A stretch of 64,000 bases of DNA, from assembly GCF_028622875.1 (NCBI RefSeq), contig NZ_CP117709.1:5149001-5213000 (forward strand). Reading direction: 5' to 3'. Below are positions 24,135 through 33,189 of this stretch, in pieces (the stretch's first letter is position 1; each line of letters opens with the position of its first letter). The notes under the pieces were generated by a model that was given only the letters and a program-made list of their open reading frames with translations, made no database searches and was not told the origin of the DNA. This DNA is from Streptomyces sp. MMBL 11-1. GTDB lineage: Bacteria; Actinomycetota; Actinomycetes; Streptomycetales; Streptomycetaceae. A program made the translations under genes and the position numbers.

Positions 24135-24779
24135 CTACTCCGGGACCGGTGCCCCCACGCTCGCCCGACGGCACCGTCCGGCCGCCGCGGCGGCGAACCG
24201 CCCCAGCGCCTCCTCCTTGCCGCAGGGGTACGCCCCCAGAGCCGTCTGGCGGGCCACGATGCGGCGTTCGGCCCGCATCAGCCGCCAGCCCCGCCGCAGC
24301 AGGAACGGCACCGACTTGCGGCCCTCGCGCAGGTCCCGTACCAGCCGCCGCCGGAACGTGGTGGACGGGCGGCCGCGCAGACACAGCGCGTCCGCCAGCA
24401 GCCCCAGTTCCTGGCAGCGTTCGACGATGTCCGCCGCGAAGATCCCCTCCGCCACGAACAGCGGTGACCGCTCGATGTGGAAGGCCTCGTGGTGCGTACG
24501 GGAGCTGGTCGCGATGTCGTACACCGGCACCTCGGTGCGGCCGGCGCGGCACAGCTCGGCGATGGCGGCCACCGCCGCCTCCGCGTCCCAGGACCCGGCG
24601 GAGTCCCAGTCGATGTCCGTGGAGCCCGGCACCCGGGGCAGCGTCGGGTCGTTGTGCTCCTTGTAGAAATCGTCCAGACGCAGCACCGGCAGGCCGGTGC
24701 GGGCGGCCAGGACGGACTTGCCGGAGCCGGAAGGGCCCGCGAGCAGCACGACGCGGGTCGGGATCGGTTGGGAACTCAC
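24135..24779 (-). CDS. Uridine kinase-like P-loop kinase, about 214 aa
   Basis: Phosphorylates uridine/cytidine in the pyrimidine salvage pathway by family analogy. Walker A is LLAGPSGSGKS near the N-terminus, then LPVLRLDDFYK (the DDFY substrate motif of uridine kinases), DWDSAGSWD and EGIFAADIV. The chosen GTG 24779 puts the P-loop about 10 residues from the start; a GTG at 24848 would add 23 residues. Cytoplasmic. Its company (deoC, punA nearby) fits nucleoside metabolism. Confidence 0.8.
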   Translation of the reverse strand: MSSQPIPTRVVLLAGPSGSGKSVLAARTGLPVLRLDDFYKEHNDPTLPRVPGSTDIDWDSAGSWDAEAAVAAIAELCRAGRTEVPVYDIATSSRTHHEAFHIERSPLFVAEGIFAADIVERCQELGLLADALCLRGRPSTTFRRRLVRDLREGRKSVPFLLRRGWRLMRAERRIVARQTALGAYPCGKEEALGRFAAAAAGRCRRASVGAPVPE

Positions 24780-24904
24780 AGAACAGAAGTGTGAGGCATT
24801 GACCCGCGCAGGGGATCCCCCGGGCCTCCTGTTGGTATCCAGCGTCACACCTCAACTACTCTGCGCGCACAGACGATTACCCGAACAGCGATCAGGTGGA
24901 AAAC

Positions 24905-25324
24905 ATGGCACTTCACGCACGTAAGCCCGAACGTCGCGCCCTGCTGCGCGCCGGTCTGACCCTCACCGCGCTGGGGGCCGCGCTGGGAGCCGGTGCGGGC
25001 TCCGCGGGGGCCGTCCAGCTGCCCCCGGTGGCGGAGATCCCGGACCAGGGCACGTCGGCCCTCCAGGCGGTCGGCGAGACGGCCGGGCCGGCGGTCACCA
25101 GCGCCCTCGGGACCTCGCTGGCCAGCAGCATCGCCCCGGTCACCGAGCTCCAGCTGGACCCGCTGGCCAACACCGGGGTGGACCCCCTGGACAACGCGGT
25201 GGGCACCCAGATCGCCGACTTCAAGCCGCTGACCACGGCCATCCTCACGGACCCGATCACCAGCGGCGGCTCGCTGAGCGACCTGCCCGTGGTGGGGACG
25301 GCCACCGGGCTCGTCACCGGCTGA
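24905..25324 (+). CDS. Small secreted protein, 139 aa
   Basis: ATG 24905 with AGGTGG upstream. The signal peptide has an RR pair (ERRALLRAGLTLTALGAALG) and cleavage near GSAGA, so Tat or Sec export is possible. The mature part is about 100 residues of small hydrophobic and acidic residues without cysteines. It is divergent from the uridine kinase. Same secreted type as the protein at 17462; function unknown. Confidence 0.75.
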   Translation: MALHARKPERRALLRAGLTLTALGAALGAGAGSAGAVQLPPVAEIPDQGTSALQAVGETAGPAVTSALGTSLASSIAPVTELQLDPLANTGVDPLDNAVGTQIADFKPLTTAILTDPITSGGSLSDLPVVGTATGLVTG

Positions 25325-25345
25325 CGCCGGCCGCCGACGAACGGC

Positions 25346-25383
25346 GGACGGGGCCGCCCCGGGGTGGGAGGGCGGCCCCGTCC
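25346..25383. terminator. Terminator between convergent genes
   Basis: Perfect 13-bp stem ggacggggccgcc / ggcggccccgtcc with a 12-nt loop, between the secreted-protein gene (+) and the aldehyde dehydrogenase (-). Confidence 0.85.
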
Positions 25384-25399
25384 GGGCCTCGGGTGTCCG

Positions 25400-26329
25400 T
25401 CAGTACGAGGAGCCGGCCGCTCCCAGGGCGCCCGTCGGGTGCCACACCGTCTTGGTCTCCAGGAACGCCGTCAGGCGGTGCGTGCCGGGGGAGGCCGTCC
25501 AGTCCGCGAAATCCGCCCCGCCGTCCGCCCCGCCGTCCGCGTCCGCCGGCCCCGGGCGCAGGACACGCTTCAGGTTGTCCGCGGCCGCGATCTCCAGCTC
25601 CTTCGCCAGGGCGGTGTCCGCCCCGGTGAGGTCGATCGCGTTGACGTCCTGGTGGGCGGCGAGCGGGGCCGCCAGCTCCGCCGTGACGCCGGACAGGATG
25701 TTGACCACGCCGCCGGGCACGTCCGAGGTGGCCAGCACCTCGCCCAGCGAGAGCGCGGGCAGCGGGGCGTCGGCCGAGGCGACGACGACCGCCGTGTTGC
25801 CGGTCGCGATGACCGGGGCGATCACCGAGACCAGCCCGAGGAACGACGACTTCCGCGGCGCGAGGACCGCGACGACGCCCGTCGGCTCGGGGGTGGAGAG
25901 GTTGAAGAAGGGGCCCGCGACCGGGTTCGCCCCGCCGGAGATCTGCCCGATCTTGTCGGTCCAGCCCGCGTACCAGACCCAGCGGTCGATCGCCGCGTCG
26001 ACGACGGCCGCCGCCTTGGACTTCGACAGCCCCTCGGAGGCGGCCACCTCACGGACGAACTGGTCCTTGCGGCCCTCCAGCATCTCCGCGACGCGGTAGA
26101 GGACCTGGCCCCGGTTGTACGCGGTCGCGCCCGACCAGCCGCCGAACGCCTTGCGCGCGGCCACGACCGCGTCGCGCGCGTCCTTGCGGGAGGACTGCGG
26201 CGCGTTCGCCAGCCACTGGCCCTTGGAGTCGCTCACCTCGTACACCCGGCCGCTCTCGGAGCGGGGGAACTTGCCCCCGACGTACAGCTTGTAGGTCTTG
26301 AAGACGCCAAGTCGGTTGTTATCGGACAT
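25400..26329 (-). CDS. Truncated aldehyde dehydrogenase-family protein, 309 aa
   Basis: The N-terminal half is aldehyde dehydrogenase-like (YVGGKFPRSESGRVYEVSD, GVVAVLAPRKSSFLGLVSVI, VIATGNTAVVVAS), the cofactor-binding part. The protein stops before the catalytic cysteine region, and its last 60 residues are unrelated and Ala/Gly/Asp-rich. Full-length enzymes have about 480 residues, so this is unlikely to be an active dehydrogenase alone. It overlaps the full-length enzyme by 11 bp; a subunit or regulatory role is inferred. Confidence 0.85.
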   Translation of the reverse strand: MSDNNRLGVFKTYKLYVGGKFPRSESGRVYEVSDSKGQWLANAPQSSRKDARDAVVAARKAFGGWSGATAYNRGQVLYRVAEMLEGRKDQFVREVAASEGLSKSKAAAVVDAAIDRWVWYAGWTDKIGQISGGANPVAGPFFNLSTPEPTGVVAVLAPRKSSFLGLVSVIAPVIATGNTAVVVASADAPLPALSLGEVLATSDVPGGVVNILSGVTAELAAPLAAHQDVNAIDLTGADTALAKELEIAAADNLKRVLRPGPADADGGADGGADFADWTASPGTHRLTAFLETKTVWHPTGALGAAGSSY

Positions 26330-27758
26330 CGAGGTACGCCTCCAGGCCGTGGCGGCCGCCCTCGCGGCCGTAGCCCGACTCCTTGTAGCCGCCGAACGGC
26401 GACGTCGGGTCGAACTTGTTGAACGTGTTGGCCCAGACGACGCCCGCGCGGAGCTTGTTCGCCACCGCGAGGATGCGGGAGCCCTTCTCCGTCCAGATGC
26501 CCGCCGAGAGGCCGTACTGACTGTTGTTGGCCTTGGCGACCGCCTCGTCCGGGGTGCGGAACGTCAGGACGGAGAGCACCGGGCCGAAGATCTCGTCGCG
26601 GGCCACCGTGTGCGCCTGGGTGACGTTCGTGAAGAGCGTCGGGGCGAACCAGTAACCCGACGACGGCAGTTCACAGGGGGCGCTCCAGCGCTCCGCGCCC
26701 TCCGCCTCGCCGGTCTCCACCAGGGCGGTGATCCGGGCCAGCTGCTCGGCGGAGTTGATCGCGCCGATGTCGGTGTTCTTGTCCAGCGGGTCGCCCAGGC
26801 GCAGCGTGGACAGCCGGCGCTTCAGCGCGTCCAGCACCTCGTCCCGCACCGACTCCTGGACCAGCAGCCGGGAGCCCGCGCAGCAGACCTGGCCCTGGTT
26901 GAAGAAGATCCCGGTGACGATGCCCTCGACGGCCTGGTCGATCGGCGCGTCGTCGAACACGATGTTCGCGCCCTTGCCGCCCAGCTCCAGGGTGACCTTC
27001 TTGTCCGTGCCCGCGACGGAGCGCGCGATGGCCTTGCCGACGGCGGTCGAGCCGGTGAAGGCGACCTTGTTCACGTCCGGGTGCGTGACGAGGGCCTCGC
27101 CCGCGTCCCCGTAACCGGTCAGGATGTTGACGACGCCCTTCGGCAGACCCGCCTGGCGGCAGATGTCCGCGAAGAACAGAGCGCTGAGCGGGGTCGTCTC
27201 GGCGGGCTTCAGGACCACCGTGTTGCCCGTGGCGAGCGCCGGGGCGATTTTCCACGCGAGCATCAGCAGCGGGAAGTTCCACGGGATGACCTGGCCGGCC
27301 ACGCCCAGCGGACGGGGGTTCGCCCCGTACCCCGCGTGGTCCAGCTTGTCGGCCCAGCCCGCGTAGTAGAAGAAGTGCGCCGCGACCAGCGGGAGGTCCG
27401 CGTCGCGGGTCTCCTTGATCGGCTTGCCGTTGTCGAGGGTTTCGAGAACGGCGAGCTCGCGGCTGCGCTCCTGGATGATCCGGGCGATCCGGAACAGGTA
27501 CTTGGCGCGCTCGGAGCCGGGCAGCGCCGACCACTTCTCGAACGCCTTGCGGGCCGCCTTCACGGCCCGGTCCACGTCCGCCGCGCCGGCCCGCGCGACC
27601 TCGGAGAGGACTTCCTCGCTGCTCGGCGAGACGGTCTTGAAGACCTTGCCGTCGGCGGCCTCGGTGAACTCGCCGTCGATGAACAGCCCGTAGGAGGGCG
27701 CGATGTCGACGACGGCGCGGGACTCCGGCGCCGGTGCGTACTCGAATGCGGATGCCAT
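26319..27758 (-). CDS. Aldehyde dehydrogenase, 479 aa
   Basis: NAD(P)-dependent oxidation of an aldehyde to its acid. Visible motifs: VIPWNFPLLMLAWKIAPALA, FTGSTAVGKAI (cofactor loop), the general-base Glu in VTLELGGKGANIVF, the catalytic Cys in FFNQGQVCCAGSR, and EIFGPVLSV. Length is normal. It lies 5 bp downstream of deoC in the same direction, so it could oxidise acetaldehyde released by deoxyribose-phosphate aldolase (inference). Confidence 0.93.
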   Translation of the reverse strand: MASAFEYAPAPESRAVVDIAPSYGLFIDGEFTEAADGKVFKTVSPSSEEVLSEVARAGAADVDRAVKAARKAFEKWSALPGSERAKYLFRIARIIQERSRELAVLETLDNGKPIKETRDADLPLVAAHFFYYAGWADKLDHAGYGANPRPLGVAGQVIPWNFPLLMLAWKIAPALATGNTVVLKPAETTPLSALFFADICRQAGLPKGVVNILTGYGDAGEALVTHPDVNKVAFTGSTAVGKAIARSVAGTDKKVTLELGGKGANIVFDDAPIDQAVEGIVTGIFFNQGQVCCAGSRLLVQESVRDEVLDALKRRLSTLRLGDPLDKNTDIGAINSAEQLARITALVETGEAEGAERWSAPCELPSSGYWFAPTLFTNVTQAHTVARDEIFGPVLSVLTFRTPDEAVAKANNSQYGLSAGIWTEKGSRILAVANKLRAGVVWANTFNKFDPTSPFGGYKESGYGREGGRHGLEAYLDVR

Positions 27759-27763
27759 GGCGA

Positions 27764-28711
27764 TCAGTCCACCGTCACGTAATCGGGGCCGGAGTAACGG
27801 CCGGTGCTGAGCTTCTGGCGCTGCATCAGCAGGTCGTTGAGCAGGCTGGAGGCACCGAACCGGAACCAGTGCGGGTCCAGCCAGTCCTCGCCCGCGGTCT
27901 CGTTCACCAGCACCAGGAACTTCACCGCGTCCTTGGTGGTGCGGATGCCGCCGGCCGGCTTCACCCCGATCTGCACGCCGGTGGCCGCCCGGAAGTCCCG
28001 GACCGCCTCCAGCATGAGGAGGGTGTTGGCGGGGGTGGCGTTGGTGGCCACCTTGCCGGTCGAGGTCTTGATGAAGTCCGCGCCCGCCAGCATCCCGATC
28101 CAGGAGGCCCGGCGGATGTTGTCGTACGTGGACAGCTCACCGGTCTCGAAGATCACCTTGAGGCGGGCGGCCCCGCACTCCGCCTTCACGGCGAGGATCT
28201 CCTCGTACACCTTCAGGAACCGGCCGGAGAGGAACGCCCCCCGGTCGATCACCATGTCGATCTCGTCGGCCCCGGCCGCCACGGCGTCGCGGACGTCCGC
28301 GAGCTTGACGTCCAGCGCGGCGCGGCCCGCCGGGAAGGCGGTCGCCACGGACGCCACCTTCACGCCGGAGCCGGCCAGCGCGGCGGCGGCGGTGGCCGCC
28401 ATGTCGGGATAGACGCAGACCGCGGCGGTGCGTGGGGTCGTGCGGTCCGTCGGGTCGGGGTGGACGGCCTTGGCGGCGAGCGCCCGGACCTTGCCCGGGG
28501 TGTCCGCGCCTTCCAGCGTCGTCAGGTCGATCATCGAGATGGCGAGATCGATGGCGTACGCCTTGGCCGTCGTCTTGATCGAACGGGTTCCGAGGGAGGC
28601 GGCGCGCGCTTCGAGGCCGACGGCGTCGACGCCGGGCAGCCCGGACAGGAAGCGGCGCAGCGCACTGTCGGACGCCGTCGCGTCGGAAAATGCGGGAGCA
28701 GTGGTGGGCAT
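27764..28711 (-). CDS. deoC: Deoxyribose-phosphate aldolase, about 315 aa
   Basis: Cleaves 2-deoxyribose-5-phosphate to glyceraldehyde-3-phosphate and acetaldehyde in deoxynucleoside breakdown. Class I aldolase motifs: EIDMVIDRGAFLSG, KVIFETGELSTYD, the Schiff-base Lys in GADFIKTSTGKVATNAT, and GVKPAGGIRTTKDA. Start ATG 28711, or GTG 28717 two codons earlier; no ribosome site is visible, so the mRNA may be leaderless. A CTACGCGCGTAG palindrome is just upstream. The dehydrogenases follow in the operon. Confidence 0.93.
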   Translation of the reverse strand: MPTTAPAFSDATASDSALRRFLSGLPGVDAVGLEARAASLGTRSIKTTAKAYAIDLAISMIDLTTLEGADTPGKVRALAAKAVHPDPTDRTTPRTAAVCVYPDMAATAAAALAGSGVKVASVATAFPAGRAALDVKLADVRDAVAAGADEIDMVIDRGAFLSGRFLKVYEEILAVKAECGAARLKVIFETGELSTYDNIRRASWIGMLAGADFIKTSTGKVATNATPANTLLMLEAVRDFRAATGVQIGVKPAGGIRTTKDAVKFLVLVNETAGEDWLDPHWFRFGASSLLNDLLMQRQKLSTGRYSGPDYVTVD

Positions 28712-28730
28712 GGTCACCAGAGGAGCATAT

Positions 28731-28742
28731 CTACGCGCGTAG
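28731..28742. promoter_or_regulatory. CTACGCGCGTAG operator upstream of deoC
   Basis: A perfect 12-bp palindrome, 20 bp upstream of the deoC ATG and overlapping a TAGATAT -10-like box on the minus strand. The identical 12-mer occurs upstream of punA (32389-32400), with shared flank CTACGCGCGTAGAT. Confidence 0.7.
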
Positions 28743-28916
28743 CGACCTGTACAGGGGGCCGGGCCATCCGTGCGTCCCGCACCCGGCCCTCCACGCGTTC
28801 CGCTTCCGGGTGCCGTGCGCGCGGCCGACCCGCCCGACGGGCGCGGGGCCGACCCGCCTGACGGGCGCGGGCGGCCGCTCCGCCGCCCTCCGCGCCCGTC
28901 AGGCAGAATCGGCCCC

Positions 28917-29555
28917 ATGACGAGCCCCACACCTTCCGCGGAGCCGCCCCCCGCGACACGGACCTACCGTTCCGTCGCCGCGCTGGTCTGCGGGTCGCTG
29001 CTGCTCCTGCTGATCGCCTGGATGGCCGGCGACGCCATGATCCGGGGCGAGGGACGGGTGCCCTGGCTGGCGGCGGCCGCGCTGCTCCTCGTGGTGCCGC
29101 TGGTCGTGGCGTTCACCCTGCGGCCCGCCGTCTTCGCGGACGACGAGCGCATCCGGGTCCGCAACCCGTTCCGGACGATCCGGCTGCCCTGGACCGAGGT
29201 CGCCGACGTACGGGCCTCGTACTCCTCCGAGCTGCTCGCCCGGGACGGCACGAAGTACCAACTGTGGGCCATCCCGGTCTCCCTGCGCGCCCGCAAGCGC
29301 GCGGCGCGCAGCGCGGCCCGCGCGGCGCACGACGACCCCTACGGCCGCACCTCCGTCAGCGCCGACGTCCGCGACTCCGCCGCGCGCACCGCGTCCGCCG
29401 ACCAGACCGTCCGCGACCTGCGGGACATCGCCGAGCGGGCCGGCGACACGACCCCCGAGGGCGCGGACCGGGGCTCCGTGCGCTGGGCGTACGAAGTGAT
29501 CGTCCCGGCCGTCGCGGGGGCCGTCCTGCTGGTGGTGCTGGGGGCGACCGGCTGA
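28917..29555 (+). CDS. PH-domain membrane protein, 212 aa
   Basis: Two N-terminal membrane segments (ALVCGSLLLLLIAWMAGD and AAALLLVVPLVVAFTL) precede a bacterial PH-like module (DDERIRVRNPFRTIRLPWTE ... LWAIPVSLRARKR), then a charged helix and a last TM at the C-terminus. ATG 28917 directly follows the long GC-rich leader. This family is widespread in actinobacteria, with unknown role. It is divergent from deoC. Confidence 0.8.
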   Translation: MTSPTPSAEPPPATRTYRSVAALVCGSLLLLLIAWMAGDAMIRGEGRVPWLAAAALLLVVPLVVAFTLRPAVFADDERIRVRNPFRTIRLPWTEVADVRASYSSELLARDGTKYQLWAIPVSLRARKRAARSAARAAHDDPYGRTSVSADVRDSAARTASADQTVRDLRDIAERAGDTTPEGADRGSVRWAYEVIVPAVAGAVLLVVLGATG

Positions 29556-29573
29556 GGCCGACGCCACCGAACG

Positions 29574-29614
29574 CCGAAGGGCCGGCACACCCGGGAGGGG
29601 TGCCGGCCCTTCGG
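29574..29614. terminator. Terminator between the PH-domain gene and the phosphomutase gene
   Basis: 15-bp perfect stem ccgaagggccggcac / gtgccggcccttcgg, 11-nt loop, between convergent genes. Confidence 0.88.
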
Positions 29615-29629
29615 TGTGGGAGCGGTCCG

Positions 29630-31270
29630 TCAGATCCCCGCCGCCGCCGCGAGGCCCCGCTTGATCCCGGCGAGCAGCTCCGCGCCCCGGGCCCGCGCGG
29701 CGGGCAGCCCGGCCGCGTCCGCCACCGGGACGACGACCTCCAGGTAGCACTTCAGCTTCGGCTCGGTGCCGCTCGGGCGGACGATCACCCGCGCGCCCTC
29801 CAGGTGGTAGCGCAGACCGTCGGTGGGCGGCAGCCGGTCCGTGCCCAGCGCCAGGTCCTCGGCCGAGGTGACGGCGAGACCCGCCAGCGCGGTCGGCGGC
29901 TGCTCCCGGAGCCGGGCCATGGCGTCCGCGATGACCGACAGGTCCTCCACCCGCACCGAGAGCTGGTCGGTGGCGTGCAGGCCGTGCGCGATCGCCAGGT
30001 CGTCCAGCAGATCCAGCAGCGTGCGGCCCTGCTCCTTGAGTACGGAGGCGAGCTCGGCGACGAGCAGGGCGGCGGTGATGCCGTCCTTGTCGCGGACGCC
30101 CTCGGGGTCGACGCAGTAGCCGAGCGCCTCCTCGTACCCGTACCGCAGGCCGTCCACCCGGGCGATCCACTTGAAGCCCGTCAGGGTCTCCTCGTGGCCG
30201 AGGCCCGCCTTCTCGGCGATCCGGCCGAGCAGCGACGACGACACGATCGACTCGGCGAACACGCCGCTCACGCCCCGCTCCACCAGGTGCGCGGCGAGCA
30301 GCGCGCCCACCTCGTCGCCGCGCAGCATCCGCCAGCCGCCCTCCGTGGCGGTGTCGGGCACGGCGACGGCGCAGCGGTCCGCGTCCGGGTCGTTGGCGAT
30401 GACCAGGTCCGGCGCGGCCCGGCGCGCGGTGGCGAAGGCGAGATCCATCGCGCCGGGCTCCTCCGGGTTGGGGAAGGCCACGGTGGGGAACGCGGGGTCG
30501 GGCTCGGCCTGCTCGGCGACGAGGACCGGCGCGGGGAACCCGGCCCGCTCGAACGCGGCGGTCAGCACGGAGGTGCCGACGCCGTGCATCGCCGTGTATA
30601 CCGCGCGAGCCGTACGGGGGCTGCCGGGGGCCAGGACCGCGTCCGTACGGGCGAGGTAGGCGTCCAGGACCTCGTCGCCGAGGATCTCCCAGCCGTCCTC
30701 GGGGCGCACCACGCCCGCCAGCGGGCCGACCGCGTCGATGGCGGCGGCGATCTCGCCGTCGGCCGGGGGCACGATCTGCGAGCCGTCGCCGAGGTAGACC
30801 TTGTAGCCGTTGTCGCGCGGCGGGTTGTGGCTGGCGGTGACCTCGACCCCGGCGACCGCGCCCAGATGCCTTATGGCGTACGCCAGTACGGGGGTGGGGA
30901 GCGGGCGGGGCAGCACGGCGGCGCGCAGCCCGGCCCCGGTCATCACGGCCGCCGTGTCGCGTGCGAAGTCCGCCGACTTGTAGCGGGCGTCGTAGCCGAT
31001 GACGACGAGCCCGCCCTCCTCGCCCCGCGCCTTGAGGTAGGCGGCGAGGCCCGCCGCCGCCCGGATCACCACGGACCGGTTCATCCGCATCGGCCCGGCC
31101 CCCAGCTCCCCGCGCAGCCCGGCGGTGCCGAACTGGAGCGTGCCCGCGAAGCGGTCGGTGAGCTCCCGGGTGTCACCCGCCTCGATGAGCGCGCCCAGTT
31201 CCGCGCGCGTCTCGGGGTCGGGGTCCTCGGCCAGCCAGGTCCTGGCCTGCGCGATGAGGTCGTGCTGCAC
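29630..31270 (-). CDS. Phosphohexomutase family enzyme (phosphomanno/phosphopentomutase-like), 546 aa
   Basis: Interconverts sugar 1- and 6- (or ribose 1- and 5-) phosphates. Motifs: active-site phosphoserine loop EVTASHNPPRDNGYK, metal-binding DPDADR, sugar-binding GFKWIARV and the phosphate-binding RPSGTEPKLKCY near the C-terminus. The length fits the long actinobacterial PMM/PGM type. Starts with GTG 31270. Next to punA and deoC, a phosphopentomutase function linking ribose-1-phosphate to central metabolism is plausible, but specificity cannot be read from sequence. Confidence 0.9.
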   Translation of the reverse strand: MQHDLIAQARTWLAEDPDPETRAELGALIEAGDTRELTDRFAGTLQFGTAGLRGELGAGPMRMNRSVVIRAAAGLAAYLKARGEEGGLVVIGYDARYKSADFARDTAAVMTGAGLRAAVLPRPLPTPVLAYAIRHLGAVAGVEVTASHNPPRDNGYKVYLGDGSQIVPPADGEIAAAIDAVGPLAGVVRPEDGWEILGDEVLDAYLARTDAVLAPGSPRTARAVYTAMHGVGTSVLTAAFERAGFPAPVLVAEQAEPDPAFPTVAFPNPEEPGAMDLAFATARRAAPDLVIANDPDADRCAVAVPDTATEGGWRMLRGDEVGALLAAHLVERGVSGVFAESIVSSSLLGRIAEKAGLGHEETLTGFKWIARVDGLRYGYEEALGYCVDPEGVRDKDGITAALLVAELASVLKEQGRTLLDLLDDLAIAHGLHATDQLSVRVEDLSVIADAMARLREQPPTALAGLAVTSAEDLALGTDRLPPTDGLRYHLEGARVIVRPSGTEPKLKCYLEVVVPVADAAGLPAARARGAELLAGIKRGLAAAAGI

Positions 31271-31538
31271 GGGGGCCGCCTTTCGGGGGTCTGTAAGGGG
31301 GTACGGGGGTGGGGTACGGGTGGGGCGGGGGTGCGGGTGGGCGTGCGGGGCGGGCGCTGCGCGGGCTGTTCCCCTCCCCGCCCCTTCCCGAAACCGGGGC
31401 TCCGCCCCGGACCCCGGTCCTCAAACGCCGGACGGGCTGAAATACGCAGCCGGGGCGGGCTGAAAATACGCAACCCAGCGGGCGGGAAGCGCAACCGGGC
31501 GGGCTGAAAATGCGCAACCGGGCCGGCCGTGGCACGGC
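31271..31538. repeat. Intergenic region with a common Streptomyces repeat and degenerate tandem units
   Basis: Positions 31393-31442 carry a GGGCTCCGCCCCGGACCCC...TCAAACGCCGGACGGGCTGAA-type element of the sort found many times in Streptomyces genomes. From 31434 to 31523 about four degenerate units of 20-25 bp follow, each containing GGGCTGAAA...CGCA. No gene is supported here. Confidence 0.65.
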
Positions 31539-32363
31539 CTAGACGCGCTCCAGCACCCTCGCCAGCAGCGCGCCCATCCGGGTCGCCGAGTCGCGGCCGG
31601 CCTGGAGGACCTCCTCATGGTTGAGGGGTTCTCCGGACATGCCCGCCGCCAGGTTGGTGACGAGGGAGAGTCCGAGCACCTCGGCGCCCGCCTCCCGGGC
31701 CGCGATGGCCTCCAGGACCGTGGACATGCCCACCAGGTCGCCGCCCATGACCCGGACCATGTTGATCTCGGCCGGGGTCTCGTAGTGCGGGCCGGGGAGC
31801 TGGACGTAGACGCCCTCCTCGAGGGTGGCGTCGATCTCCTTGCACAGCGCGCGCAGCCGCGGGGAGTACAGGTCGGTCAGGTCGACGAAGTTGGCGCCGA
31901 TGATCGGGGAGGCGGCCGTCAGGTTGATGTGGTCGCTGATCAGGACCGGCTGTCCCGGGCGCATGCCCTCGCGCAGACCGCCGCAGCCGTTCGTCAGGAT
32001 GACGGTCCCGCAGCCCGCGGCCACCGCCGTACGGACCCCGTGCGCGACGGCGGCGACGCCCCGGCCCTCGTAGTAGTGCGTGCGGCCGAGGAAGACCAGC
32101 GCGCGCTTCTCGCCGATCCTGTACGAGCGGACCGTGCCGCCGTGGCCCTCGACGGCGGGCGCCGGGAAGCCGGGCAGCTCGGTCACGGGGAACTCGGCCT
32201 CCGGGACGCCGAGTGCTTCGCCCGCGGGCGCCCAGCCGGAGCCCATGACCAGGGCGACGTCATGGGTCTCGGCGCCGGTCAGCTCGCGCAGGCGGGCGGC
32301 GGCCCCGGCGGCGGCGGCCTGCGGGTCGCCCTGGATGTTGTCCGGAATAACTGATGCGTTCAC
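31539..32363 (-). CDS. punA: Purine nucleoside phosphorylase, 274 aa
   Basis: Phosphorolysis of inosine/guanosine to base and ribose-1-phosphate. It has the trimeric PNP motifs: VMGSGWAP (phosphate-binding Gly-Ser loop), [26 protein letters not shown], and the purine-site region [18 protein letters not shown] with VTNLAAGM. The GTG at 32363 is chosen; an extension to 32414 would overlap the palindrome. No ribosome site is seen, so it may be leaderless. Operator 32389-32400 precedes it. Confidence 0.93.
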   Translation of the reverse strand: MNASVIPDNIQGDPQAAAAGAAARLRELTGAETHDVALVMGSGWAPAGEALGVPEAEFPVTELPGFPAPAVEGHGGTVRSYRIGEKRALVFLGRTHYYEGRGVAAVAHGVRTAVAAGCGTVILTNGCGGLREGMRPGQPVLISDHINLTAASPIIGANFVDLTDLYSPRLRALCKEIDATLEEGVYVQLPGPHYETPAEINMVRVMGGDLVGMSTVLEAIAAREAGAEVLGLSLVTNLAAGMSGEPLNHEEVLQAGRDSATRMGALLARVLERV

Positions 32364-32388
32364 GCGGACGAGCGTAACCGCTGAATCC

Positions 32389-32400
32389 CTACGCGCGTAG
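32389..32400. promoter_or_regulatory. CTACGCGCGTAG operator upstream of punA
   Basis: Same perfect palindrome as at deoC, 26-37 bp upstream of the punA start, where a promoter for a leaderless or short-leader message would lie. Confidence 0.7.
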
Positions 32401-32479
32401 ATGTCCGGGCGCAAAGACGCGTCGCGGGTCCTTGTGCTTTTGCACGAAGACGGCGTGACCGGGCCCTGGTCCGCCCTGG

Positions 32480-32917
32480 TCAGCAGGGACGCTTGCGCAG
32501 TTCCATCACGTAGTCGTGCGGTGCGCCGGAGGATTCCGCGGCGTCCGCGATCTCGCCCAGATAGCGGGCCGAGGGCAGCCCGCCCTCGTACCCGTTCAGC
32601 ACGTACATCCAGGCCGGCTCCTCACCGTCCAGGGTGTGCACGCGCACGCGCATCCGCCGGTAGATGTCGAGCCCGACACCCTCCCAGCGGTCCATCGAGT
32701 CCTCGTCCATCGGCGCCAGGTCGTACAGCGCGACGAAGACCTGGGAGCGCGGAGCCTCCACCACGGTGGCCAGCGCCCCCTCCCAGCCCATCTGCTCCCC
32801 GCCGAAGGTCAGCCGCCAGCCGTTGAGCCAGCCGGTGCTGCGCATCGGTGAATGCGGGGCGCGGCGAGTCATGAGCCGCGCGTCGAGGTTGCCGGCGTAC
32901 GCGGCGTAGAGCGACAT
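32480..32917 (-). CDS. Gamma-glutamylcyclotransferase-like protein, 145 aa
   Basis: GGCT/AIG2-like fold: [18 protein letters not shown] is the YGxLR-like substrate loop, followed by WRLTFGG and the acid in [14 protein letters not shown], with [11 protein letters not shown] near the end. Family members cleave gamma-glutamyl groups or are uncharacterised; the substrate is unknown. The start ATG 32917 gives the standard length. Confidence 0.85.
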   Translation of the reverse strand: MSLYAAYAGNLDARLMTRRAPHSPMRSTGWLNGWRLTFGGEQMGWEGALATVVEAPRSQVFVALYDLAPMDEDSMDRWEGVGLDIYRRMRVRVHTLDGEEPAWMYVLNGYEGGLPSARYLGEIADAAESSGAPHDYVMELRKRPC

Positions 32918-33189
32918 GGGACCGAGGGTACGGGAGGTGGGCGCGGGAGCGGCGGTTCCTGTGACGAAGGCCCCGGTCGGGGGAGTGCGCGGCGGGTCCG
33001 CGGCCCCGTGCTTGACGGCTCGTTCCCCTGCGGCGGACGCCTTCTTTCCCGTATGGAGGGCCCCGGGGCGAAGCCCTTTGGCGCGTGCGGGACAATGGAG
33101 TACGTACTGCATTCCCCCGGGGCGATCCCCCGGACCCCCGGCCGGGGCGGCAGACGGCCGCGGGTTACACAACGCGAGGCGGACTTTTC

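Noticed and set aside
24115..24161. Imperfect hairpin at the 3' end of the 23045 gene
   Set aside because: It overlaps the uridine kinase coding end and has a bulge; not called as a terminator.
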